Shown piece by piece: positions 10,301-19,648 of a stretch of DNA of 64,000 bases. This stretch comes from DASRDB01 sp035652815 (GTDB lineage: Bacteria > Chloroflexota > Ktedonobacteria > Ktedonobacterales > Ktedonobacteraceae): assembly GCA_035652815.1 (NCBI GenBank), contig DASRDB010000006.1, forward strand, positions 186,001 to 250,000, read 5' to 3'. The notes under the pieces were generated by a model that saw only the letters and a list, made by a program, of their open reading frames with translations, was not told the origin of the DNA and did not search any database. Position numbers and translations under genes: made by a program. The stretch's first letter is position 1. The number at the start of each line of letters is the position of its first letter.

Positions 10301-12820
10301 TCCTCTTCCGACGATAGGAAGTTCCTGTTTATCTATTCGGCTACGGCGCTGTTTCAATCGCTCAAGCGCGACCATTCCTCTTCCGACATAAAGCTATGGA
10401 ATGGTTTGAATATCCGATTTGCGGTTTCAATCGCTCAAGCGCGACCATTCCTCTTCCGACCCAAATGAAGGCAATGGGCAGAATCGACAGAAACGTGTTT
10501 CAATCGCTCAAGCGCGACCATTCCTCTTCCGACGGCAGACCCCCATTGTTGGCATAGCGCAGTTTGGAAGGTTTCAATCGCTCAAGCGCGACCATTCCTC
10601 TTCCGACCCGGCGGATACTGGGCAATCTACAATGGGTTCCCAGGGGTTTCAATCGCTCAAGCGCGACCATTCCTCTTCCGACCCTGCCGTATGACTCGTA
10701 ATCTGTGAGGTACGCATGTTTCAATCGCTCAAGCGCGACCATTCCTCTTCCGACCGCTAGCGCCCAAGATTTGCCGCTCCCTGTAGGGCCTATGTTTCAA
10801 TCGCTCAAGCGCGACCATTCCTCTTCCGACGATATAGCCATCGTGACTGGCTGTCACGGCCACCAGTTTCAATCGCTCAAGCGCGACCATTCCTCTTCCG
10901 ACCAGAAGGAGGCAAAACATGCAACAGTGGAAAGAGCCGAAGTTTCAATCGCTCAAGCGCGACCATTCCTCTTCCGACTGCGATTTCATTAGGGCGTTCC
11001 ATTCTGAGTTAAGCGTTTCAATCGCTCAAGCGCGACCATTCCTCTTCCGACCTCGGTCTCGATGATGCCGTCTGGATTCTCCTCGCGGGTTTCAATCGCT
11101 CAAGCGCGACCATTCCTCTTCCGACCGTCAGCGCAAAGACGCTGGCTGAAGTCATGGAATGCGTTTCAATCGCTCAAGCGCGACCATTCCTCTTCCGACC
11201 CAGGTAGACGCGAATGCCGGAGAAAATCTCGAAGAGTTTCAATCGCTCAAGCGCGACCATTCCTCTTCCGACAGCGCCACCATCTCGCAAATGTCGAGCA
11301 GGCGGTTTCAATCGCTCAAGCGCGACCATTCCTCTTCCGACATAGCGATACTCTTCCAGCCTGGCCTTTGGATGCGAGAGTTTCAATCGCTCAAGCGCGA
11401 CCATTCCTCTTCCGACCTAGTAATTCTGAGAAAAATCTGTTATACTGAAAGAGTTTCAATCGCTCAAGCGCGACCATTCCTCTTCCGACCTCAAGCGTAT
11501 TCGCGATGGCAAGCCGCCCCCCAGTAAGGTTTCAATCGCTCAAGCGCGACCATTCCTCTTCCGACTCCGGCTCCGCATTTGTTGTTCGGGCCAGAGAAAA
11601 TGTTTCAATCGCTCAAGCGCGACCATTCCTCTTCCGACGATGACACGCGCCTCGCGGATGATCAAGCCCCACTTGTTTCAATCGCTCAAGCGCGACCATT
11701 CCTCTTCCGACGCCGTTGCCTGGTGTCTCTCGCGATGTGCCAAGCAGCGGTTTCAATCGCTCAAGCGCGACCATTCCTCTTCCGACGGCGGCACGCCAGG
11801 AGCTTCTGCGGGGCGGCTGGATGTTTCAATCGCTCAAGCGCGACCATTCCTCTTCCGACCACACCCAGGCCCGTCCAGACCGCAGGACTTGCACACGTTT
11901 CAATCGCTCAAGCGCGACCATTCCTCTTCCGACGCTTATCCGCCGCCAGTGGAGAGCCTGTCGTATCTCCGTTTCAATCGCTCAAGCGCGACCATTCCTC
12001 TTCCGACCGCTTCCTTCAGAAAGGCTTCTCGAAATGTCATGAATTAGTTTCAATCGCTCAAGCGCGACCATTCCTCTTCCGACGCTGGCCGAGACTGCCG
12101 GTGCCGCCACCCTCTCGCTGTTTCAATCGCTCAAGCGCGACCATTCCTCTTCCGACCCCACGCGCAATCTTGCGCATCCACAAGAAGTGCCGATGTTTCA
12201 ATCGCTCAAGCGCGACCATTCCTCTTCCGACGGGCTGGGCTGGCAGGACTACGGATGGATGACGAAAGTTTCAATCGCTCAAGCGCGACCATTCCTCTTC
12301 CGACCTTTCTTCTTTGCGAGAAAGGAAAGGCAGACATGAGTTTCAATCGCTCAAGCGCGACCATTCCTCTTCCGACCGGCTCATCGCTTATATAAAACAG
12401 CGAATCGATGTAGTTTCAATCGCTCAAGCGCGACCATTCCTCTTCCGACCACGCCTGATTCTTCATCCGGCGCGGCGCTATCCGGCGCGTTTCAATCGCT
12501 CAAGCGCGACCATTCCTCTTCCGACCCCGGTGATACAATGGAAATCATTGATACAACAGGTGTTTCAATCGCTCAAGCGCGACCATTCCTCTTCCGACCA
12601 AAGGTTGTTTGCTCAACATTCAGGTTAAATTGCTTCACGTTTCAATCGCTCAAGCGCGACCATTCCTCTTCCGACAATTCTACGCATTCAGTACGGCGTA
12701 TGCCAGTTCTTGTTTCAATCGCTCAAGCGCGACCATTCCTCTTCCGACCTGCCAAAAAGGGCGATAGATGGTATCGCCCTAGTGTTTCAATCGCTCAAGC
12801 GCGACCATTCCTCTTCCGAC
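7319..12820 (-). CRISPR. Large CRISPR array, 75 repeats, no cas genes nearby
   Basis: I count 75 copies of a 37-bp repeat, written on the + strand as GTTTCAATCGCTCAAGCG...CCATTCCTCTTCCGAC, separated by 74 unique spacers of mostly 35-42 bp. Copies are almost all identical; only the leftmost (7319-7355) is degenerate, at its first and fourth bases, marking the leader-distal end. On the minus strand the repeat ends in ATTGAAAC, the classic 8-nt crRNA handle of type I-A/I-B/I-D and III systems, preceded immediately by the hairpin CGCTTGAGCG expected for Cas6 cleavage. Transcription is therefore leftwards from a leader at 12821-13060. No cas1, cas2, cas6 or effector gene occurs in the 64 kb, so the proteins must act from elsewhere. 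Confidence 0.98.
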
Positions 12821-12891
12821 GCCCGGCTCGTTGAGGCCCCTTCTGAGGCCGGGTTACGAGAGGGTTTGCGAGAGGGTGCTTTTATGGATGT

Positions 12892-12921
12892 ATTATAGCA
12901 TGAGTTTTGGGGTGTTTTCAA
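12892..12921 (-). promoter_or_regulatory. CRISPR leader promoter (pre-crRNA)
   Basis: On the minus strand TTGAAA (12916-12921) and TATAAT (12892-12897) are separated by 18 nt, a near-consensus housekeeping promoter. Its start point would fall near 12885, about 65 nt upstream of the first repeat it would transcribe (12784-12820). Between promoter and repeat lies a CCCGGC/GCCGGG hairpin. The gene-free leader 12821-13065 holds nothing else that I recognise. Confidence 0.75.
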
Positions 12922-13065
12922 GGGGTGGTTTGGGCCGGTGAGGCTTGTGGGGCGGTGCGAGAGGCTGAGCGTGAGGGTAGTACAGCCGAGGCTCTCGCGG
13001 GATGATGTAGGAAAGGTGGGTGAGTAATTTTTGGTTTTCGGGGGATGTTGGTGAAAGGGGCGACG

Positions 13066-13116
13066 GGGGACAGGCACGAGGCCCCCGCCCGGCAGCCCCA
13101 TAGTTCCCTGTCCCTA
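13066..13116. repeat. ACGAGGCCCC intergenic repeat, third copy
   Basis: GGGGACAGGCACGAGGCCCC at the left and CCCTGTCCCTA at the right match the copy at 1776-1827. The right end supplies the stop codon region of the adjacent kinase gene (stop at 13114-13116), so the element abuts or slightly trims that gene. Confidence 0.6.
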
Positions 13117-14181
13117 TGCTTCCTCGCTGGCTTTAACGGTGAAGGGGAGAGGGGATTTGAATTGGCGTTTGGGGCGAGCGAGTTTTTCCAGGAGTTCGAG
13201 TAGTTTGTCGTTGGTGGATTCGTGTTTGCCGGTGTCGATTTCCTGGGGGGTGTCGGGTGTGGGTGTGAGGAGGCCCGTTTGTGGATAGACTGATTCGGAT
13301 AGGGGAGCGGTGACGATGGCCTGTTTTTCGGTGGTAGCGCCGCTGAGTTCGTCGAGATAGTCGGCGCTGGCGTCAGCCAGGGATGAGGCAAATTCGCGAA
13401 CGGTGGGGAAGCGACGACGGGGGTCTTTTTCCAGGGATTTGAGGACGACGCGCTCGACTTCGCGAGGGATGTGCAGGCCTTTGCGGCGCAGGGCGGGCGG
13501 GAGGTCGAAGAGGTGCTGGCGGGCAATTTCGGCGAAGGAGCCGGTGAAGGGCCATTCGCCAGTGAGCCATTCGTAGACGACGATGCCCAGGGCGTACTGG
13601 TCGCTGCTGCGCTGTGGATGGCCCTGGAGTTGTTCGGGAGCGGCGTAGACGACGGTGCCCTCGAAGTCGATTTCGCTTGACCAGTGCGGGTCGATGCTGT
13701 GCGAGAGCATGGCGATGCCGAAATCGCTGAGCCAGACCTGGTTTTCGGGGCCGAGCAGCATGTTATGCGGCTTGATGTCGCGGTGAATGAGCTGCTGGTC
13801 ATGGACATATTGCAGGGCGTCGGCAACCTGCTGCGCGTAGGTGACGGCCTTTTCCAGGGGCATAGGTGTGTGTTTAGGGTATTGCTGGCGCAGCGTGCCG
13901 TTGGGTGCATAGCTCATCACCATATAAGGAACGTTGCCATCGATGCCAACGTCCAGCACACGCACGATATGAGGATGTTCTAACTGAGAAAGCGTGCAGG
14001 CCTGGTCGAGAAATTTGCCGGTGCCTTCACGAATGTAACGCCAGTTCAGCACTTTGACGGCAGCAGGCGAGGCATCCTGGCGATGCTCGGCGTAGTAGAC
14101 CTCGGCGAATGCACTGCGTCCCAGCAGGCGCAGCAGGCGGTACTCGCCCAACTGCTGCCCAACACGCTCACCTACGATCAT
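13114..14181 (-). CDS. Serine/threonine protein kinase
   Basis: A 355-residue soluble Hanks-type kinase. The ATP loop is atypical (LLGRSAFAEVYYAEH; glycines replaced by Ser and Ala), but the catalytic lysine (AAVKVL), catalytic loop HRDIKPHN, DFG and APEQ motifs are all present, so activity is likely. The kinase domain covers about residues 10-275; the remaining 80 residues are low-complexity and charged, without a membrane helix or a sensor domain. The N-terminal half resembles the kinase module of the fusion at 23704. AGGAAG precedes the ATG. Nothing follows it in an operon; the gene ends at the CRISPR leader. Confidence 0.93.
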   Translation of the reverse strand: MIVGERVGQQLGEYRLLRLLGRSAFAEVYYAEHRQDASPAAVKVLNWRYIREGTGKFLDQACTLSQLEHPHIVRVLDVGIDGNVPYMVMSYAPNGTLRQQYPKHTPMPLEKAVTYAQQVADALQYVHDQQLIHRDIKPHNMLLGPENQVWLSDFGIAMLSHSIDPHWSSEIDFEGTVVYAAPEQLQGHPQRSSDQYALGIVVYEWLTGEWPFTGSFAEIARQHLFDLPPALRRKGLHIPREVERVVLKSLEKDPRRRFPTVREFASSLADASADYLDELSGATTEKQAIVTAPLSESVYPQTGLLTPTPDTPQEIDTGKHESTNDKLLELLEKLARPKRQFKSPLPFTVKASEEA

Positions 14182-14487
14182 GCCACTTCCTTTTGCAGCA
14201 GTACAATTTCGACAGACAGATGCGAATATGTTCGCAGAAGACAGGCTTTTGCCGATGAATACATTGTAGATGGTACCATGCCGGAAGCCAAAAACGCGCC
14301 CTACACAAGGTTTTTGAGAGAAAAGTACCAGAATGCGGTTGCAATTTTAAGAAGAGACACCAGAAAGACATCCTGTCTTTCGTTCCCATCCCTCTCAATT
14401 TGGTGAAAAGTTTGTGCTATGATTTGTTCTGGGTGCAAAAACAGTTTCAAGTAGGTTCAGCGCAAATTTCCTGAAAGGAGTACTGCT
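14182..14487. other. Gene-free intergenic region
   Basis: Divergent spacer between the kinase and the zinc-ribbon gene. It must hold both promoters, but I see no convincing paired -35/-10 elements, repeat or RNA. Confidence 0.5.
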
Positions 14488-15141
14488 ATGGAACAACGTG
14501 TTTACCAGGGCAATATCAGCCCTGATGGTCTCGCGGATTACCTTGTCAACTTGTTCAATCAGGGGTATGCGGGAGATACGGTCGCGCAAAAGGTGGGGCA
14601 GGGGGATCAGGTGATGGTGCAGATTGGCAGGGTCAGTCACAGTGGGCGTATTCGTCATAGCATTGGTTTGAGTATCGCCAGAGTGCCTGATGGCATCAGT
14701 GTCTCGGCGGGGCAGTCGAACTGGCTGGATGATCCGGCGATAGGTGGGACGTTGATAGGCGCGATTTTCTGGCCGCCGCTTTTGCTTTTCCCGCTCGCTC
14801 GTGGGATTCGCAACTATGGTTTGTACCAGGATATCTGGCAGGCGGTCGATACCTATTGCTTGCAGGCGGGCGGCAGGCCGGGCAATGTGACGGCGACTCA
14901 TGCTGTGTACTGCCAGAATTGCGGCTCCATCAATGAAGAGGGGGTGCAGACGTGCCGGATGTGCGGCGCTCCTCTGCCTGTATGGCATCCACAGCAGGGG
15001 CAGCAGCAGGCTCCCGTGTATCGTCCACCACAGCCGCCAGCCGGGCAGGTGGTCTGTCCGAACTGTGGCCAGACGGTGAGCGCGGGGAAGTATTGCAGCA
15101 ATTGCGCGGCTCCGTTGCCCCCGGTTTCTACTAAGGGGTAG
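14488..15141 (+). CDS. Double zinc-ribbon protein with a membrane segment
   Basis: A 217-residue protein of unknown role. The first 115 residues form an alpha/beta domain ending in one hydrophobic stretch (IGAIFWPPLLLFPLA). The C-terminus carries two CxxC-CxxC zinc ribbons: CQNCG with CRMCG, and CPNCG with CSNC, joined by a Gln/Pro-rich linker. Such ribbon pairs usually mediate protein or nucleic-acid contacts. AAAGGAG precedes the ATG at 14488. It is 24 bp upstream of the FUSC gene, so the two are probably co-transcribed. Confidence 0.8.
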   Translation: MEQRVYQGNISPDGLADYLVNLFNQGYAGDTVAQKVGQGDQVMVQIGRVSHSGRIRHSIGLSIARVPDGISVSAGQSNWLDDPAIGGTLIGAIFWPPLLLFPLARGIRNYGLYQDIWQAVDTYCLQAGGRPGNVTATHAVYCQNCGSINEEGVQTCRMCGAPLPVWHPQQGQQQAPVYRPPQPPAGQVVCPNCGQTVSAGKYCSNCAAPLPPVSTKG

Positions 15142-15165
15142 GAGAGTGACAAGGGGCCTTGTTTT

Positions 15166-17367
15166 ATGGAACGGCGCGAGGAAGACCAATTGAGTTCGGA
15201 GAAGGCATCCTGGTTTTCCGCGCTGGGATATTCCTGGCGGTCGGCGTTACGCATTGATCGTATGCAGGTGACGGCGGCGCAGGCCCTATCGAGCGTGATC
15301 GGCTTTGCGCTGCCGCTTGCGTTGGGCGTGGCAACGGGACACGTGGTCGAGGGTGTCTCGATGGCGGGCGGCGCTGCCACGTTAGGTGCGGTAGGGCTTA
15401 CCTATACCTATCGCGCCCGAACGCGCACATTGCTGCTGGCCTGCCTGGGCATTGCGTTTTCGGCTTTTGTCGGCAGCATCACCAGCCGGATTGATTGGCT
15501 GGCGATCCTGGTGGCCTGTCTCTGGGGATTTGGGGCCGGTCTGCTTGTGGCGCTGGGACAGTCGGCAATGGTTGTCGGCTTGCAGGCTGCCGTTGCATTG
15601 ATCGTGCTTTCCCATTTCGCGCTTGACCCGCTTCATGCCCTGTTGCAGGCGGCTTTGATGCTGGCCGGTGCGTTATTTCAGACGCTGCTGGCGATTCTCC
15701 CTTTTCCCTGGCGGCATACCGCGCCCGAACGAGTAGCGCTGGTCGTCCTCTATTCACGCCTCGCCGATTATGCAGCGCAGTCTCCTGATGAGCAAGACGG
15801 CCACGCGGTACGAGATGCTTTGTTGAAGGCGCATACGGTCCTGTCGGATAGCGGGATACGGGGCCAGCAAAAAGACCTGTTCCTGCACCTGCTTGAAGAG
15901 GCCGAGCGCATCCGTTTGAGCTTTATTTTATTGAAGCGTTTGCGACAGCACGCGCAAGAAGAACAGGCGACCGCGATTGGCGCGAACCTGGACGCGCTGT
16001 TGCAGGCGGCTGCCGCCGGGTTGCGCGATACAGCGAACGAGATGAAGCTGACGGCTCCACTGGTTCATCATGTCAAGCCGCGAGAGCAGTTCAAAGAGCA
16101 ATTGAGCGAACTCCGCCAGCAAGGGAGCGATGCGCATAATCGAGAACTTATTACGCAAGGTGTCGCTTACGGAGAGGCTTTGTTCAAGCAGTTGCAGCGA
16201 GCCAGAAAGCTGGCGAAAGCCTGGAAATATCGACAATATACGCTTTCAATTCGCCTTGCTCTACCCAGACCTTCACAACTACACCTGTATGATACGGCAA
16301 CCACGCTGCGCGCAAATCTGAATCTGCGCTCGACAACCTTTCGCCACGCTATCCGGCTGGGTGTGGCGCTGGCTCTGACTACCGCGCTCTACCGGGTTAT
16401 TCCGTTGCCAGTACAGCGCGGCTACTGGATGCCCTTAACGGCGCTGCTGGTCTTGCGGCCCGATTTTTCCTCAACTTTTACACGTGGCATTGCTCGTTTT
16501 CTGGGAACGCTGCTCGGCGCGGTGCTGGTGACGCTGCTGGTGGTGGCGGTGAACCCCTCACAATGGCTGCTGGTAGTGCTGGACGCGGCGATGGCCTATC
16601 TGGCGTTCTCCGTTCTCTTCGTCAATTATGCTCTCTTTTCGACGCTCATTACGGTAGAGGTGGTGCTGCTGCTCACCTTTGTGGTGCCGCAATCGTTGCA
16701 AACGGCGGAGTATCGCGCCATCGATACAACGATAGGCGGAATACTGGCGCTCCTCATTTATGTAGTGTGGCCGAGTTGGGAGCGATCTAAGGCGGCGGAT
16801 GACGTGGTGAAACGCCTGGAAGCCTTGCGGCATTATCTTGTCGCGGTGTTTGAGGCCTATGCGCATCCTGGTGGCTATGATGATGCGAAATTTCTTTCGC
16901 TCCGGATGGAATTGCGGCTGGCGCGTTCCAATGCTCAGGTATCGGTAGAGCGGGCGCGTTACGAGCCGATAAAACATCGGCTTGATCCCGAACTTGCTCA
17001 GGGCATCCTTGAGGCGGCGGATGGGATGGCGCAGAGTGGCCTCGCGCTTGAGGCGTACCTGGTCGATAATCCCGCCCGTGAGGGATTGCCAGGAGTAAGC
17101 GGGTTTGCGGCTACCATTGATGAAGGGCTACACCTGCTGGTTACGGCCATACGCGATGAAACCAGGATTTCCACCTTTCCCGACCTGCAAGATGCGCTGC
17201 ATAAGCTGAAGCACGCTACAAGGTCGGTTGGATATGGGCAAAGCGCGGAGAAAGAGCGCGTGCAGTTTGTGCTGGATGAGGTGAAACGAATGGTGCGCAT
17301 TCTGGGGGAGATGAGGGAGCTGGTGGGGAGCAGCCGACATGCAAGAATGCCAGTACTGACAAAGTAG
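15166..17367 (+). CDS. FUSC-family (aromatic acid exporter-like) membrane protein
   Basis: A 733-residue inner-membrane protein with the two-halves architecture of the FUSC/YccS/AaeB family: an N-terminal bundle of about six helices (residues 30-180), a long soluble helical region (190-380), a second bundle (390-550) and a C-terminal soluble helical domain. The second bundle carries the family-like segment GYWMPLTALLVLRPDFSSTF followed by a Gly-rich helix. Members export hydroxylated aromatic acids or related amphiphiles; the substrate here is unknown. It probably shares a transcript with the zinc-ribbon gene 24 bp upstream. Confidence 0.88.
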   Translation: MERREEDQLSSEKASWFSALGYSWRSALRIDRMQVTAAQALSSVIGFALPLALGVATGHVVEGVSMAGGAATLGAVGLTYTYRARTRTLLLACLGIAFSAFVGSITSRIDWLAILVACLWGFGAGLLVALGQSAMVVGLQAAVALIVLSHFALDPLHALLQAALMLAGALFQTLLAILPFPWRHTAPERVALVVLYSRLADYAAQSPDEQDGHAVRDALLKAHTVLSDSGIRGQQKDLFLHLLEEAERIRLSFILLKRLRQHAQEEQATAIGANLDALLQAAAAGLRDTANEMKLTAPLVHHVKPREQFKEQLSELRQQGSDAHNRELITQGVAYGEALFKQLQRARKLAKAWKYRQYTLSIRLALPRPSQLHLYDTATTLRANLNLRSTTFRHAIRLGVALALTTALYRVIPLPVQRGYWMPLTALLVLRPDFSSTFTRGIARFLGTLLGAVLVTLLVVAVNPSQWLLVVLDAAMAYLAFSVLFVNYALFSTLITVEVVLLLTFVVPQSLQTAEYRAIDTTIGGILALLIYVVWPSWERSKAADDVVKRLEALRHYLVAVFEAYAHPGGYDDAKFLSLRMELRLARSNAQVSVERARYEPIKHRLDPELAQGILEAADGMAQSGLALEAYLVDNPAREGLPGVSGFAATIDEGLHLLVTAIRDETRISTFPDLQDALHKLKHATRSVGYGQSAEKERVQFVLDEVKRMVRILGEMRELVGSSRHARMPVLTK

Positions 17368-17508
17368 AATGTGCTACATGAAACTACTGGCGTAGGTATC
17401 TGGCAATATGCAGGAGGCTGCTTCGAGAGTAGTACCGGGTGTTTATCTGGCTTGAACGGCTGTTTATAAGGCGGTAATTGCAAGCCATTGTAAGGGTAGG
17501 ATAGATGT

Positions 17509-17787
17509 ATGAAAAACATACGCTGGCTGCTCATTGGTATCTTGCTCGTCTGTGGCGTTATTTATGTGGGTGATTTTATTGTCAGTGCAGGACATCCGTT
17601 TGCTGAGCTTGGAGCTGGTTTCGTACTTGAAGATACGGTTGAGCATGGGATTGTGTTGTTTGTTGCCAATAACGTACCAACTGTTCCACCGTTACGATTG
17701 GAACTGCATGATACGCAGGGAGGGCTGGTAAGTAGGCTGGTCTATAGAGAAAGGGCTTTTCCCTGGGTGGATGAGCAGGAGAAATAA
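17509..17787 (+). CDS. Small membrane-anchored protein, unknown
   Basis: A 92-residue product with one N-terminal hydrophobic segment (WLLIGILLVCGVIYVGDFIV), which could be a signal anchor, then a short soluble tail. The ribosome site is weak (GGGTAGG ahead of the ATG). No family recognised. The downstream neighbour is convergent. Confidence 0.5.
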   Translation: MKNIRWLLIGILLVCGVIYVGDFIVSAGHPFAELGAGFVLEDTVEHGIVLFVANNVPTVPPLRLELHDTQGGLVSRLVYRERAFPWVDEQEK

Positions 17788-17820
17788 ATTAAAGCATGTC
17801 CATCCTACAACCATAATTGT

Positions 17821-18777
17821 TCAGCAAGCTGGTTTCTGCGCCAGCACTATCAAACAATACGTCTTATCCTTGTTCGCGCTTCTGAACGCTTCCGAAAGAT
17901 ATCCCTCTGGCGCTTCATCGACGATGGCATCGATTACTTTGAGGAGCTGAAATCCGGCCTGGTTGAGGGCTTCCAGGTAGCCGCTGCGGGTGTGGCGAAT
18001 GTCAGGCAGTACGTACAGGGTGTTGTCGATGCTTGTAATGGTGCGCCAGCCGCGTTCAACGGCGTCGGGATGGAAGTCGGTGATTAGCAGGTGGCCGCCG
18101 GGTTGCAGGACACGATAGAATTCTTGCGCGGCGTGCAGCAGGTTGGGAATATGACAGAGCATGAGGGCGCAGATGAGGAAGTCGAACGTCTCAGGGGCGA
18201 AAGGAAGGCCTTCTTCGAGTGAAGCCTGCCGGAAATCGATGGTCAGGTCTTCCTGCCGGGCCATTTGCCGGGCAACGGCCAGCATTTGCGGGGATTCGTC
18301 TATCGCTGTCATGGTGATGCCGCGCCGGGCCAGCTTGAGGGCGTGCCTGCCTGTACCGGTGCCGACATCCAGGGCGTTAGTGATGGGTAGAGAAGAGGTG
18401 ATGGCATCCACGTAGGGTTCTTCTACGGCGATGAGGCCATTTTTTTCGCTATCATAGAAAGCTGCCCAGATGGCATAGCCCTGCTGCGTGGTGACTTTGC
18501 GTACCTGCTGCTCGCTGGCGAGAAAGACATGGGTTAAGGAGCGATCACCCAGCGTGAGCAAGATCAATTCGTTGCCATCACTGAGCTTGTAGCTTGAGCA
18601 GATAGGCTGGTTGTGCTCTGCGGCATAGTCGTTGTCACGCCGTGTTATTTCGTCTACTTCGCCCCAATCTCCATTCTGGTGCCTCGAGAGATACGCTGAT
18701 AGGTCAGCGCCCAGAGCTTCGAGGGCTGCTGATGCCGCAGGGGTGATGTCAAGGGTGCCTGATTGGAATAATGACAT
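17821..18777 (-). CDS. SAM-dependent methyltransferase (class I)
   Basis: A 318-residue enzyme. Residues 1-130 form an N-terminal extension without a recognised motif. From about 135 there is a Rossmann-type methyltransferase domain: ALDVGTGTGRHALKLARRG binds SAM, TAIDESPQM holds the acidic residue after strand two, and FDFLICALMLCHIPN matches the motif II/III region of UbiE/Methyltransf_11 enzymes. The substrate is not evident. The gene stands alone; the upstream gap 18778-18943 holds two worn CGTCCCTACAG half-repeats. Confidence 0.88.
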   Translation of the reverse strand: MSLFQSGTLDITPAASAALEALGADLSAYLSRHQNGDWGEVDEITRRDNDYAAEHNQPICSSYKLSDGNELILLTLGDRSLTHVFLASEQQVRKVTTQQGYAIWAAFYDSEKNGLIAVEEPYVDAITSSLPITNALDVGTGTGRHALKLARRGITMTAIDESPQMLAVARQMARQEDLTIDFRQASLEEGLPFAPETFDFLICALMLCHIPNLLHAAQEFYRVLQPGGHLLITDFHPDAVERGWRTITSIDNTLYVLPDIRHTRSGYLEALNQAGFQLLKVIDAIVDEAPEGYLSEAFRSANKDKTYCLIVLAQKPAC

Positions 18778-18943
18778 GCTTCACCTCATGAATTTTGACG
18801 GAATAATCACGTCCCTACAGAAATAGACCCTCTTCAATTGTCAAAGGTCATTATCGCGTTCCTACAGGAATATCCCGTATTCAGGTACCAATGTATGATA
18901 TCAAACATTATACCCTACGTATAATTCAGCACGTGGCTCGTTT

Positions 18944-19644
18944 TTGCCTCTATACCTTGGAGCGGTTGAAATGCTTGAGAAGCTAAAAAAAATCATGCAG
19001 GTCGGCTTTGATGTCACGCCCCTGGTGCGCGCCCGTCAGCAGGTTGAGCGACTTGTTGGCGACCTGCAAGCCGGGCGGTCAAGCCCTCGCTCTCCCGATG
19101 GGAAATTGCTGCCGCCCAAACAGGTTCCCTCGATGCGCGTGCTGACGCACCTGTGCCGCGATGGCAGGGCGGTCGTTGTAGAAAGCCGCCAGGTGCTGGT
19201 GCGTGACGAGCGGGGGGAGCCGAAGGCTATTCTGGCGCGCCTCGGGGTATTTATCTAGAGCTTCCTGTGGATGAAGAGGTTGCGGTGATGGCCGACGCGG
19301 ACCGCATCGAGCAGGTGGTGAGCAATTATGTGAATAATGCCGCTAAATATGCGCCACCTGAGCGTCCTATCGTGGTGCGGCTGGAGATTGAAGACGGTGT
19401 GGCGCGGCTATCGGTGAGGGATGAAGGGCCAGGCCTTGCCCCTCGGGAACAGGAACGCATCTGGGACCGCTTCTACCGGGAAGCCAGCAATGAAAAGCAG
19501 AACGCGCCCGGAGCCAGCCTCGGCCTGGGACTCTATATTTGTCGCACCATTATTGAGCAGCATGGCGGGCAGGTGGGTGTTGTGAGTCAAGAGGGACAGG
19601 GAGCGGCATTCTGGTTTACCCTGCCCCTGGCGAATGCCCAGTAA
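18944..19644 (+). pseudogene. Decayed PAS-histidine kinase
   Basis: Two reading frames make one broken sensor kinase. The first (18944-19258) carries the end of one PAS-like region (DVTPLVRARQQVERL) and a second PAS fragment (HLCRDGRAVVVESRQVLVRD). It then shifts frame near 19240, where the other frame continues as the HATPase domain through 19644: NYVNNAAKYAP (N box), DEGPGL (G1), LGLGLYICRTI (G2). The phosphoacceptor HisKA segment between them is missing, so this cannot work as a kinase. An internal deletion joining PAS to the catalytic domain explains it. An alternative is a free HATPase protein from the GTG at 19267, but no good ribosome site supports that. Confidence 0.8.
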
Positions 19645-19648
19645 AGGC

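Noticed and set aside
9945..11674. Possible second pair of related spacers (9945-9983 and 11639-11674)
   Set aside because: They share GCCTCGCG and an AAGCCC-ACTT stretch, but alignment needs gaps and the translations do not agree, so chance is likely.
7390..12898. Many open frames of 60-310 codons on both strands within the CRISPR array
   Set aside because: They translate the repeat over and over because the repeat lacks stops in several frames; they are not genes.
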